Assembly (NCBI GenBank): GCA_030682835.1
Contig: JAUXNG010000012.1
Coordinates: 44,184-108,183, forward strand
DNA: 64,000 bases
DNA from: Hydrogenophaga sp.
Lineage (GTDB): Bacteria; Pseudomonadota; Gammaproteobacteria; Burkholderiales; Burkholderiaceae_C
Direction of reading: 5' to 3'
In this document: positions 45,360 to 54,074 of the stretch, piece after piece
How positions within the stretch are numbered: position 1 is the stretch's first letter
How the letters are laid out: the number at the start of each line of letters is the position of its first letter
The notes under the pieces: model-generated
The model's database searches: none
The model's input: only the letters and a program-made list of their open reading frames with translations
What the model was told of the DNA's origin: nothing
Translations under genes and position numbers: made by a program

Positions 45360-45480
45360 GCCCCGCCCCCCACGACAGGCAAGAGGCGCGGCACACAAAT
45401 CCCCCATCAGCAGGCCGGTGTGGGCTGGCGTTCTGGCTCGCCAATGGCGTGCAAATAACACGCCCACTGGCCAGTAACTT

Positions 45481-45576
45481 TGGCGGAAGAGGTGAGAGTC
45501 GAACTCACCGGAGACGCTTCTAACGCCTCCCACCGGAGTTGAAGTCCGGGCGCCCCACCAGGGACGTCGCTCTTCC
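45481..45576 (-). tRNA. selC: tRNA-Sec (UCA anticodon)
   Basis: The minus strand folds as a selenocysteine tRNA. It has the acceptor start GGAAGAG pairing with CTCTTCC before GCCA, and the anticodon arm CCGGACTTCAACTCCGG with TCA. The extended variable arm is GGGAGGCGTTAGAAGCGTCTCC, and the T-arm is GTGAGTTCGACTCTCAC. It is 96 nt including the encoded CCA, long like other selC genes. It lies only 4 bp after the selA stop codon on the same strand, so it is probably processed from a selA-selC transcript. Confidence 0.96.
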
Positions 45577-45580
45577 TGAA

Positions 45581-47038
45581 TCAGGGGTGTGGGGCCAGCT
45601 CCTTTTTGGAAGCCGGCGCCGCGTCCACGCGCAGCGCCTCCAGCGAGCGCAGCACAGGCGCCACGTCTTCCAGGCAGCGGCAGTCCAGCAGCACGCCACC
45701 CTCTTCCAGGCGGCCGATCACAGGGAGTGGCAGCGCGCGCAAAGCCACCAGCAGGCGCGCCGCCTGGCGGTCGCGCTCGCGGCGTGAGCCGCTGGCTTCG
45801 ATGCGCACCCCCGCGCTCGGCAGGCCAGCCACCGGCAACGCGCCGCTGCCAATGGTGCTGGCGCAATCGACCACCCGCGCGCTCGCCCGGTCGCCCAGCC
45901 GCGCCTGCAGGGCGTCGGCCAGTTCAGCAGCCACGCGGGCAATGTCGGCCCGCGGGCGCGCCAGCAGGCGCAAGGTGGGCAGACGTGCCACCAGCCGCTC
46001 AGGGTCGCCATAGAGGCGCAACACCTCGCCCAGCGCCGCCAGCGTGAGCTTGTCGCAGCGCAGGGCGCGCTTGAGCGGATTGCGGCGCAGCCGCGCGATC
46101 AGATCGGCGCGCCCGGCGACGATGCCGCACTGCGGGCCGCCCAGCAATTTGTCACCACTGAAGCTGACCAGGTCCATGCCTGCGGCCAGCGTTTCACGCA
46201 CGGTGGGCTCGTGCGGCAAGTGCCAGGCGCGCAGATCAACCAGCGTGCCGCTGCCCAGGTCGGCGAACGAAGGCAGGCCGCGGTCACGCGCGAGGTTTGC
46301 CACCTGCTCCATGGGCACCGAGGCCGTGAAGCCGCGGATTTCGTAGTTGCTGGGGTGCACCTTCATCAGCAGCGCGGTGCGTGGGTCAATGGCCTCGGCA
46401 TAGTCGCGCAGGTGGGTGCGGTTGGTGGTGCCCACCTCGTGCAGGCGGGCGCCGGCGCGGGTCATGATGTCGGGCACGCGGAACTGCCCGCCGATCTCGA
46501 CCAGCTCGCCGCGCGAGACGATGACCGAGCGCCGCGTGGCCAGCGTGTTGAGCACCAGCATCACCGCCGCCGCGTTGTTGTTCACCACCAGTGCCGCATC
46601 GGCTCCGGTGAGCTGGCAGACCTGCGCCTGCACATGGGCGTCGCGCTCGCCGCGCGCCCCACCGTCCATATCGAATTCCAGGTTGCAGGGCTCGCGCGCC
46701 ACGCGGGCCATGGCTTCAATGGCTTCTTCGGGCAGCAGGGCGCGTCCCAGGTTGGTGTGCAGCACCGTACCGGTGAGGTTGGCCACCGGGCGCAGCGAGG
46801 GCGCTGCGGCCTGGTCGAGCGCGCGTCCGATGTCGAGCGCCAGCGTGGCGGGCTCGAAGGCCGACGCAGGTGCCGAACCCCACTCGGCACGCAGCACATC
46901 CAGATGCTCACGCAAGGCATCACGTACCGGCACGCGGCCATGCCGTGCCACCACCGAACCGAGCGCCTGGCTCTCCAGCAGTTCGTCCACCGACGCGATA
47001 CGCGGCCGGCTGGCCGAAGGGGCCACGCCGAGACTCAT
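45581..47038 (-). CDS. selA: L-seryl-tRNA(Sec) selenium transferase SelA
   Basis: SelA converts Ser-tRNA(Sec) to Sec-tRNA(Sec) using selenophosphate and PLP. The 485-residue protein starts at ATG 47038 (MSLGVAPSASRPRIASVDELL); the track's 75-codon extension lies in the intergenic region. Motifs are NLTGTVLHTNLGRALLP, NNNAAAVMLVLN, SRGELVEIGGQFRVPDI and the PLP lysine block DLVSFSGDKLLGGPQCGIVAG. Length is near the usual 460-470. It is divergent from the formate dehydrogenase operon and followed directly by selC. SelD, the selenophosphate source, is not in the window. Confidence 0.96.
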   Translation of the reverse strand: MSLGVAPSASRPRIASVDELLESQALGSVVARHGRVPVRDALREHLDVLRAEWGSAPASAFEPATLALDIGRALDQAAAPSLRPVANLTGTVLHTNLGRALLPEEAIEAMARVAREPCNLEFDMDGGARGERDAHVQAQVCQLTGADAALVVNNNAAAVMLVLNTLATRRSVIVSRGELVEIGGQFRVPDIMTRAGARLHEVGTTNRTHLRDYAEAIDPRTALLMKVHPSNYEIRGFTASVPMEQVANLARDRGLPSFADLGSGTLVDLRAWHLPHEPTVRETLAAGMDLVSFSGDKLLGGPQCGIVAGRADLIARLRRNPLKRALRCDKLTLAALGEVLRLYGDPERLVARLPTLRLLARPRADIARVAAELADALQARLGDRASARVVDCASTIGSGALPVAGLPSAGVRIEASGSRRERDRQAARLLVALRALPLPVIGRLEEGGVLLDCRCLEDVAPVLRSLEALRVDAAPASKKELAPHP

Positions 47039-47389
47039 CGCAGGCGGGGCCCGTACAAGGCTGCATCGCGCCCTGAACACGGTGCGCACGTGGTGTGTGA
47101 CGTCAAAGAAAGTGGCGGCATTTTTTACGTGAAATCTGACGGAATTACAGCAAGCAGCTTGCCGGAAGGCTTGAGGTGTCGCAGACGCCCTGCGCGAGGC
47201 TCGACAGGGGCAGGCAGCGTGCCCACTGATGAGTTCGGGTGGTGCCTGAACAAAGACACCCACCTGCGCAACGCACGGTGCGGCGATCTCCTGCGGCGCG
47301 AGCCACAGCGGGGCTCGGGCACATGGTTTGCCGGCCTTCCCGGCATTCGGCCGCCCCTACAGGGGTGGCCCACCTCTCAGGAGCGCACC
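47039..47389. other. 351-bp divergent intergenic region between selA and the formate dehydrogenase operon
   Basis: This region should hold promoters for selA (left) and the fdh operon (right). I see a small perfect hairpin GCAAGCAGCTTGC (47150-47162) and a T-rich patch at 47121-47126. Near the fdh start the GC-rich block CCCCTACAGGGG could form a hairpin. A ribosome site (AGGAG) precedes the fdh ATG. No sigma-54 or FNR-type site could be supported by eye, and no credible small ORF is present. Confidence 0.55.
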
Positions 47390-50300
47390 ATGACGATGAT
47401 GAAGAAGCCCCTCTCACAGAAGCCAATCTCCCGGCGCGACTTCGGCCGAATGCTGGCCGGCGGTGGAACAGCGGTGGGCGGTCTCGTGGGAGCAGGCATG
47501 AGCCTGGCCCCCGTCACGGCGCGGGCGCAGCAGCTGCGCATTGCCGACGCGAAGGCTACACCCAGCATCTGCCCTTTTTGCGCCGTGGGTTGCGCCACGC
47601 TGATCCACACGGTCGAAGGCCGCGTGGTCAACATCGAAGGCGATGCCCGCAGCCCCATCAGCGAGGGCACGCTCTGCCCCAAGGGTGCTGCCATTTTCCA
47701 GCTGCACGTCAACCCCAACCGGCCCACCCAGGTGCTGCACCGAGCGCCGGGCGCGGCCGACTGGGAGGTGTGGGACCTGGAGCGGGCCATGACACGCGTG
47801 GCCGAACTGACCAAGAAGACGCGCGACGAAACTTTCATTGAACGCTTGGCTGATGGCAAGCAGGTGAACTGCACCACGTCCATCTTTTCGCTGGGTGGCG
47901 CGACGCTGGACAACGAGTGGAACCACATCCACCAGAAACTGATGCGCGGCCTGGGCGTTGTACCCATCGAAAACCAGGCGCGAATATGACATAGCTCCAG
48001 TGTCCCCGGTCTGGGGACCAGGCTCGGTCGCGGCGCGGCCACCATGTATCCGAGGGCGATGGAGGACTCGGACTGCGTGCTCGTCATGGGCTCGAACATG
48101 GCGGAGAACCACCCGGTGGCGTTTCGCTGGCCCATGAAGGCCAAGGTGGATCACGGCGCCAAGCTGATCCATGTGGATCCGCGCTTCACCCGCACCAGCG
48201 CCATGGCCGACATCTACGCGCCCTTGCGCGCCGGTTCGGACATCGCCTTTCTGGGGGGGCTGGTCAACTTCGTGCTGAACAGCCAGCGCTGGAACACCGA
48301 CCCCTTCTTCCGCACCTTCGCCACCACCTACACCAACGCGGCCACGCTCATCAAGCGCGAGTTCCGCGACACCGAGGATCTGGAGGGCGTGTTCTCCGGC
48401 CTGGTGGCCTACACCGGCGACGCACCCGAGTGGCCGTTCAATGGCTTCAAAGGCGAGTACGAGTCGTCGAGCTGGGGTTACGACCGGCCCGGTGACGCCG
48501 GCGGCGGCGACAACTCGGGCGGCGGTCCGCGCGAAACGGCCCGGGAAGACGGCGGCGGGCCACAGGAACAGCGCGCGTCACAGGCTGCGCAGGTGGCCGC
48601 CAGCGGCCCACCGTTTGATGACGTGGTGAAGGCCCTGGCCCAGCCCCCGGCCGATCGCGACGAGAGCCTGCAAGACCCGCGCTGCGTGCTGCAGATCGTG
48701 CGCCGCCACTTCTCGCGCTACACACCCGAGATGGTGGAGCAGGTCACCGGTTGCCCGCGCGACCTGTTCCTGCGCGTGGCACAGACCCTGCTGGACAATT
48801 CGGGCGCTGAACGCACCAGCTCGATTGCCTACGCGGTGGCCTGGACGCAGCACACCTACGGCGTGCAGATCATCAGCTGCGCGGCGCTGCTGCAGCTGCT
48901 GCTGGGCAACGTGGGCCGGCCAGGCGCGGGCATCGTGGCGCTGCGCGGCCATGCGTCCATCCAGGGGTCGACCGACATCCCCACGCTCTACCACTCGATC
49001 CACGGCTACATGTCGGCGCCCTCGGCGCTGGAGCCGCACGCCACGCTGGCACAGTGGTTGGCCAAGGAAACCAAGCCCACGGGCTACTGGGCCAACACAC
49101 CGAAGTTCATGGTGTCTTACCTGAAGTCGATGTATGGCGAAGCCGCCACGCGCGAAAACGACTTTGGCTACCACTGGCACCCCAAGATTTACGGCGACCA
49201 CTCGCACATGCCCATGTTCGTGGCCATGAACCAGGGCCGTGTGAAGGGCATGTTCTGCATCGGCCAGAACCCGGCCACCTCGCTCAACGCCAAGCTGGAG
49301 CGTTCGGGCCTGCGCCAGCTGGAGTGGCTGGTGGTGAAAGACAACTGGCTGCACGAAACCTCGATGTTCTGGAAGACCGCACCCGAGGTGCAGGCCGGCG
49401 AGATCGCCACCGCAGACATCAAGACCGAGGTGTTCTTCTTCCCTTCGGCCCAGGTGGCCGAGTACGACGGCAGCTTCACCAACACCCAGCGCCTGCTGCA
49501 GTGGCACTACAAGGCCGCGGAAGCGCCGGGCGACTGCCGCTCCGACATGTACTTCACCTATGAGCTGGGCAAGCGGCTGAAGCAGCTGTATGCCGGCTCG
49601 TCATTGCCGCGCGACGAAGGCTTCAAGCATCTGATCTGGGACTACGAGGCCGAGGACCCCACCGACCGCGAGCGCGGCGAGCCTTCGTCCCTGAAGATCC
49701 TCAAGGAGATCAACGGCTACTTCAGCGCCAACCCCGCCCGCCACCTGGGCGGGCCGCAGGATCTGTCCGACGACGGCTCCACCAGCTGCGCTTCGTGGAT
49801 CTACTGCGGTGTGTTCCCTTCAGCCAGCGAAAACCGATCGGCCAACCGCGAGGCCGATCCGCCGGGCGTGAAAGGCGCACACCTGGGCTGGGGATTCGCC
49901 TGGCCGTCGAACCGCCGCATCATCTACAACCGCGTGTCGGCCGACCCGCAGGGCCGCCCGTGGAGCGAACGCAAGAAGTACATCTGGTGGGACGAGGCAC
50001 AAGCCAAATGGACCGGGCTGGACGTGCCCGACTTCCCCGAGACCAAGCCGCCGGGCTACCGGCCGCCGCCCGGCGCCACCGGCATGGAGGCGCACTCGGG
50101 CACCGACGCTTTCATCCTCAAGGGCGACGGCAAGGGCTGGCTGTATGTGCCTGAGGGCCTGGTGGACGGCCCGCTGCCCACCCACTACGAACCCGCCGAG
50201 TCGGTGGTCCGCAACCCGCTGTATGCGCAGCAGTCCAGCCCGGTCTTCAAATACTGGGACGTGGCGGGCAACCAGCTGGCGCCGCTGGCAGACCCGAAGT

Positions 50301-50689
50301 ACCCGCACATCATCACCACCTACCGGCTGACCGAACACTACCTCTCGGGTGCGATGAGCCGCTGGAACCCCTGGCTGGCCGAGCTGCAGCCCGAGGTGTT
50401 CGTGGAACTGTCACCCGAACTGGCGCGCGCCAAAGGCATCAGCAACCTCGACCGCGTGCGCATCACGAGCCCGCGTGCGTCGGTGCACGCCAAGGCACTG
50501 GTGACGCGGCGCATGCAGCCGCTGCAGATCGCCGGGCGCACCGTGCACCAGGTCGGCATGCCCTTCCACTGGGGCTGGGAAGGCCTGAGCACCGGTGATG
50601 CCGCCAACGAGCTGACCGCCCTGGTCGGCGACCCCAATGTGAGCATCCACGAAGGCAAGACCTTCGTGTGCGACGTGCAGAAAGCCTGA
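47390..50689 (+). CDS. fdnG: Selenocysteine-containing formate dehydrogenase, catalytic subunit (in-frame UGA)
   Basis: This 1099-residue subunit oxidises formate to CO2 at a bis-molybdopterin-guanine-dinucleotide Mo centre in the periplasm. The track splits it into ORFs ending at 47989 and starting at 48044, because TGA at 47987-47989 (codon 200) encodes selenocysteine. The flanking peptides NQARI-Sec-HSSSVPGLGTRLGRGAA match the FdnG/FdoG active site. A Tat signal (SRRDFG, residues 14-19) is followed by a [4Fe-4S] site C61-x2-C64-x3-C68-x27-C96. The C-terminal Mo-cofactor domain is complete. A Gly/Gln-rich insertion (about 365-415) is unusual. The symbol fdnG is by homology; fdoG is an equally valid name. 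Confidence 0.95.
47987..48027 (+). promoter_or_regulatory. Bacterial SECIS element
   Basis: Directly after the Sec UGA, GTCCCC (48002-48007) pairs with GGGGAC (48013-48018) around the loop GGTCT. This is the same loop sequence found in the E. coli fdhF SECIS. The distance from UGA to the hairpin and the loop G-U pair fit SelB recognition. It lies inside the coding region and also encodes the peptide after Sec. Confidence 0.9.
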
Positions 50690-50698
50690 GGAACCGCC

Positions 50699-51499
50699 AT
50701 GTCCGAACCCATGGGCTTTTTCACCGACCCGACCGTGTGCATTGGCTGCAAGGCCTGCGAGGTGGCGTGCAAGCAGTGGAACCAGCTGCCCGCGCTCGAC
50801 GACGAACGCCGCACCATGTCGGGCGACAGCTACGACAACACGCGCAAGCTCGACGGCACGCACTGGCGGCACGTGAAGTTCGTCGAGCAGATCGACGAGA
50901 ACCGCCGCGATGGGCGCTGGACCATGCTCAGCGACGTGTGCAAGCACTGCGTGCAGGCGGGCTGCCTGGAGGTCTGCCCGACCGGCGCCATCATCCGCAC
51001 CGAGTTCGACACGGTGGTGATCCAGTCCGACACCTGCAACGGCTGCAAGGCCTGCCTGGGTGCCTGCCCCTTCGGTGTGATCGACATCAACCCGGTGTCC
51101 AACACCGCGCAGAAATGCACCCTGTGCTACGACCGGCTGCAGGTGGGCATGGAGCCGGCCTGCTCACAGGCCTGCCCGACCGATTCCATCACCTTCGGTT
51201 CCATCCGTGAACTGAAAGAGCGCGCCAACCGCCGGGTCGACCAGCTGCACGCGGCCGGCGAGTCGCGGGCCGTGCTCTACGGCGCCGACGACAAGTTCCT
51301 GGGTGGCCTCAACGCCTTCTTCCTGCTGGTGGACAAGCCCGAGGTGTATGGCCTGCCGCCCGATCCCAAGATGCCCACCCGCCACCTGGTGCCGGGCGCG
51401 CTGGCCACCATGCTCGGGGCGCTGGTCGTGGGCCTGGTGAGCCTGTTCAATTTCCGCGAACGCCGCGCCGGCGAGGCCGACGACGCCAGGGGAGACTGA
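50699..51499 (+). CDS. fdnH: Formate dehydrogenase iron-sulfur subunit (FdnH/FdoH-like)
   Basis: This 266-residue subunit carries electrons from the Mo subunit to the membrane anchor through four [4Fe-4S] clusters. The cysteine groups are CIGCKACEVACKQWN, CKHCVQAGCLEVCPTGA, CNGCKACLGACPFGV and CTLCYDRLQVGMEPACSQACPTDS. A single C-terminal membrane helix (about 232-250, LVPGALATMLGALVVGLVSLF) anchors it from the periplasmic side. No own signal is present, so it is presumably exported with the Tat-dependent large subunit. It starts 10 bp after the catalytic gene. Confidence 0.94.
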   Translation: MSEPMGFFTDPTVCIGCKACEVACKQWNQLPALDDERRTMSGDSYDNTRKLDGTHWRHVKFVEQIDENRRDGRWTMLSDVCKHCVQAGCLEVCPTGAIIRTEFDTVVIQSDTCNGCKACLGACPFGVIDINPVSNTAQKCTLCYDRLQVGMEPACSQACPTDSITFGSIRELKERANRRVDQLHAAGESRAVLYGADDKFLGGLNAFFLLVDKPEVYGLPPDPKMPTRHLVPGALATMLGALVVGLVSLFNFRERRAGEADDARGD

Positions 51500-51501
51500 C
51501 C

Positions 51502-52410
51502 ATGATCGACGCGCCCAGCAGCACCTGGTTCACCGCCTCGCCGCACTGGCACTGGCTGATCGTGCTGTACTTCATGCTGGGCGCACTGGCCGGCGGCACC
51601 TACTTCCTGTCGGCCATGATCGACATGACCGGGCGCAAGAGCGACCGCCGCCTGGCGCAGCTGGGCTACCTGATCACGCTGCCGGTGATGCTGGTGATCG
51701 GCGTGGTGCTGATCGTGGACCTGTCCCGGCCCGACCGCTTCTGGCACCTGCTGATCCAGAACCACACCTGGCGGCCCATGTTCAAGTACTGGGTGCCGAT
51801 GTCGACCGGCTCGTGGGCGGTGCCGCTGTTCAGCTTCTTTGCGCTGCTGTCCTTCGTGTCGGCCTTCGCCGAGCTGAAGCGCCCGCAGTGGCGCTGGGCG
51901 CAGCGGCTGCGCCCGCCGGGCATCGTCGGCCTGCTGGTGGCGGTGCCGGGTGCGCTGCTGGCACTGCACGTGATGGGGTACACCGGCGTCATGCTGTCGG
52001 TGCTGAACCGCCCGGTGTGGTCGGACACACCGCTCTTCGGCCTGCTGTTCATCGTGTCGGCCGTCACCATGGCCGCTGCCCTGCTGGCCCTGGTGGCCAG
52101 CGCCGTGGGCTGGCGCAGCCCCGGCGTGACCGCGCTGCAGCGCATCTGGGTGTGGCTGGCGGGGGTGCAGGTGCTGGTATTCATCGCCCTGTTTGTGTCG
52201 CTTGGCCCCGCGGCCCGCGGCTGGCTCAACATCTGGGGCGTGGTGCTGGCGGTGGGCATTGCCATTGGCATCGTGCTGCCCCTGCTGGCTTCCCGGCGAC
52301 GCGAGCCCCTGGGCATGGGAGGGCTGCCGATGATGGCCGTGCTGGTGCTGGCCGGTGGCTTCCTGGTGCGCACGGCCGTGGTTTTTGTACCCGAGGTGAA
52401 TGCCCCATGA
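51502..52410 (+). CDS. NrfD/PsrC-type membrane anchor of formate dehydrogenase
   Basis: This 302-residue polytopic subunit has about eight helices. It belongs to the NrfD/PsrC family that exchanges electrons with the quinone pool without heme: WHWLIVLYFMLGALAGGTYFLSAMID, VVLIVDLSRPDRFWHLL and GALLALHVMGYTGVMLSVLNRPVWSD are family blocks. Classical FdnI/FdoI anchors are four-helix cytochromes b and do not match. The start is 3 bp after fdnH. It overlaps the lipoprotein gene by 4 bp. Confidence 0.9.
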   Translation: MIDAPSSTWFTASPHWHWLIVLYFMLGALAGGTYFLSAMIDMTGRKSDRRLAQLGYLITLPVMLVIGVVLIVDLSRPDRFWHLLIQNHTWRPMFKYWVPMSTGSWAVPLFSFFALLSFVSAFAELKRPQWRWAQRLRPPGIVGLLVAVPGALLALHVMGYTGVMLSVLNRPVWSDTPLFGLLFIVSAVTMAAALLALVASAVGWRSPGVTALQRIWVWLAGVQVLVFIALFVSLGPAARGWLNIWGVVLAVGIAIGIVLPLLASRRREPLGMGGLPMMAVLVLAGGFLVRTAVVFVPEVNAP

Positions 52411-52631
52411 AAGCCCTGCCGATCCTGTGCACCGTGCTGCTCGCAGCCTGCACCAGCCCCGAAGCCACCCGCACCCAGGGCGGTGGCCCGGGGGGTGACA
52501 CCGGCAACCGCCCCGCCATCGTGCGCATGCACGAAGGTTCGCGCCCCTACCATCACACCGAGCAGCAGGTGCCCGGCGAAACACCGGCCCTGGACACGGC
52601 GAGCCAGGCACAAGGCTTCGGTCGCCGATGA
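52407..52631 (+). CDS. Small lipoprotein in the formate dehydrogenase operon
   Basis: This 74-residue protein has a short lipoprotein signal (MKALPILCTVLLAACTS; lipobox LLAAC, Cys at 15). The mature peptide is hydrophilic and Gly/Gln-rich (TRTQGGGPGGDTGNRP, EQQVPGETPALDTASQ). It was hidden in a longer false ORF in the track. It overlaps both neighbours by ATGA (52407-52410 and 52628-52631), so it is firmly embedded in the operon. I recognise no family. A periplasmic accessory role for the dehydrogenase is inference from position. Confidence 0.75.
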   Translation: MKALPILCTVLLAACTSPEATRTQGGGPGGDTGNRPAIVRMHEGSRPYHHTEQQVPGETPALDTASQAQGFGRR

Positions 52632-53566
52632 GCGCCACCACCGCGCCCCCGAAGCCCGCCGTCAACGCGTTCACCCGGCTCGACGCACTGGCGCAGGCCC
52701 ACCCGGAGTGGGCACCTTGGCTGTGCGTGGTGCGCGTCGTCACGGCCGATCTGCCTGACCCGGCCTGGAACCGAGAGCCACCCGACACGGCAGAGCCCTC
52801 CGCGCTCTCGCCCTGGCTGGCCGGCGCCGTGCTGCGCCCTGACGCACGCGCCGTCGCCAGCCTGTTCGATCGCCTCACCAGCGTGGCGCGCGCGCAGGGC
52901 CTGCACGCGCTGGCGGGCGACGGGAAGACGGTTCGCCAAAGCGAAGCACCGGGCGACGCACTGGCGGTGTTCCTGGCAGCCGTCAATGGAGACGACGCCG
53001 AGCTGAGCCGGCAGGCCACGCGCAGGGGCGCTTCACCCGACGGGTTCCGCGCGCTCGCCCAGCTGCTGCCACTGCCCTACCTGCACGCCTGCGCCCGCCA
53101 CTGGACGGCCAGCAGCCCCAGGCCTGACTGGACGCAGGGCTACTGCCCGGTGTGCGGCGCCTGGCCGTCGTTCGCCGAGGTGCGCGGCATCGAGCGCTCG
53201 CGCCACCTGCGCTGCGGTCGCTGCGCCGCCAGCTGGGCCATGCCGGTGCTCGCCTGCACCTACTGCGCCAGTACCGACCACGAAGCCCTCGGCACGCTGG
53301 TGGTGCTGGACGACAAGAGCTCGCGCTTCTCGCTCGACGTGTGCAAGAGCTGTTCGGGTTTTCTCAAGTCGTGCACCACCTTGCAGGCCACGCCCCCCGA
53401 CGGCATTCTGGTGGCCGACCTCGCCAGCGTGGCCTTTGACCTGGCCGCGGTCGAACGCGGCTACGGGCGTCCCCCGGGTCCCGGCGTGCCGCTGGACGCC
53501 ACCCTGGCGGCCGAGCACCGGCCGGCCGATGCGGCGCCCGAGCGCAAAACCCGCTGGTGGTCATGA
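52628..53566 (+). CDS. fdhE: Formate dehydrogenase accessory protein FdhE
   Basis: FdhE is a cytoplasmic rubredoxin-like maturation factor needed for respiratory formate dehydrogenases. The 312-residue protein has the two paired CxxC zinc/iron sites: YCPVCGAWPSFAE with LRCGRCAASWAM, and ACTYCASTDHEAL with DVCKSCSGFLKSC. The C-terminal block PDGILVADLASVAFDLAAVERGY is also typical. Length fits E. coli FdhE (309). It overlaps the lipoprotein gene and the following small gene by 4 bp each. Confidence 0.94.
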   Translation: MSATTAPPKPAVNAFTRLDALAQAHPEWAPWLCVVRVVTADLPDPAWNREPPDTAEPSALSPWLAGAVLRPDARAVASLFDRLTSVARAQGLHALAGDGKTVRQSEAPGDALAVFLAAVNGDDAELSRQATRRGASPDGFRALAQLLPLPYLHACARHWTASSPRPDWTQGYCPVCGAWPSFAEVRGIERSRHLRCGRCAASWAMPVLACTYCASTDHEALGTLVVLDDKSSRFSLDVCKSCSGFLKSCTTLQATPPDGILVADLASVAFDLAAVERGYGRPPGPGVPLDATLAAEHRPADAAPERKTRWWS

Positions 53567-53907
53567 ACCAAGCCGCCACGGTCCCGCGCCCGGCCAGCGT
53601 CTGCTCGGCGCTGCTGGCCGCACTCGAGGCCTCCGAAGGCCGCAGCCGCTCCCGCAAGCGTGACCAGACCCCCGACTCGATCGGGCTGGCGCTGCGGCGC
53701 GGGCTGCTCGAACAGGCGGTGCGCGACGACCCCGAACCCGACGGCTTCGAGCAGTGGTTGATCGACCACGTCGAGACGAGCGAAACGCCCGGCGCAGTTC
53801 ACGCCATCGCCCGCGCGGTGCTGGAGGACTGGCGACTCGCCTCCCACATGCCTTCGTTTGCCGCGTGGCTGGCGCACGGCGCACCGAGCGACGACGCGAG
53901 AGGCTGA
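53563..53907 (+). CDS. Small cytoplasmic protein at the end of the fdh operon
   Basis: ATG 53563 overlaps the fdhE stop (ATGA), giving 114 residues; the track's GTG at 53557 is two codons earlier. The protein is helical and charged, with SRSRKRDQTPDSIGLALRRGLLEQAVRDDPEPDGFEQWLIDHV as its most distinctive part. It has no signal peptide and no cysteine cluster. I do not recognise its family. Strict coupling to fdhE suggests a dehydrogenase maturation role, possibly as a chaperone. Confidence 0.7.
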   Translation: MNQAATVPRPASVCSALLAALEASEGRSRSRKRDQTPDSIGLALRRGLLEQAVRDDPEPDGFEQWLIDHVETSETPGAVHAIARAVLEDWRLASHMPSFAAWLAHGAPSDDARG

Positions 53908-54074
53908 ATTCGAGGCGACCGTCGCTGCGGCTGTCGGCACGCACTCAGCCCTTTTGACTTCCTGTTGGCTGTAAAAGCTGCAACCGCAAGGAACAGTTGG
54001 CGCCCTGAGGCCCGCAGGCAGCCAGTTCTTCAGTAAAAGAGGCGTCAAGACCCCAACCCCGCAAGGAGACCCCC

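Noticed and set aside
47039-47389. Sigma-54 or FNR site upstream of the formate dehydrogenase operon
   Set aside because: TGGCGGCATTTTTTAC loosely resembles a -24/-12 element but lacks the GC doublet at correct spacing, and no TTGAT-N4-ATCAA site was found.
48044-50689. Separate molybdopterin oxidoreductase gene starting at 48044
   Set aside because: It is in frame with the upstream half across the UGA, lacks the iron-sulfur N-terminus and a ribosome site, and the SECIS hairpin explains the break.
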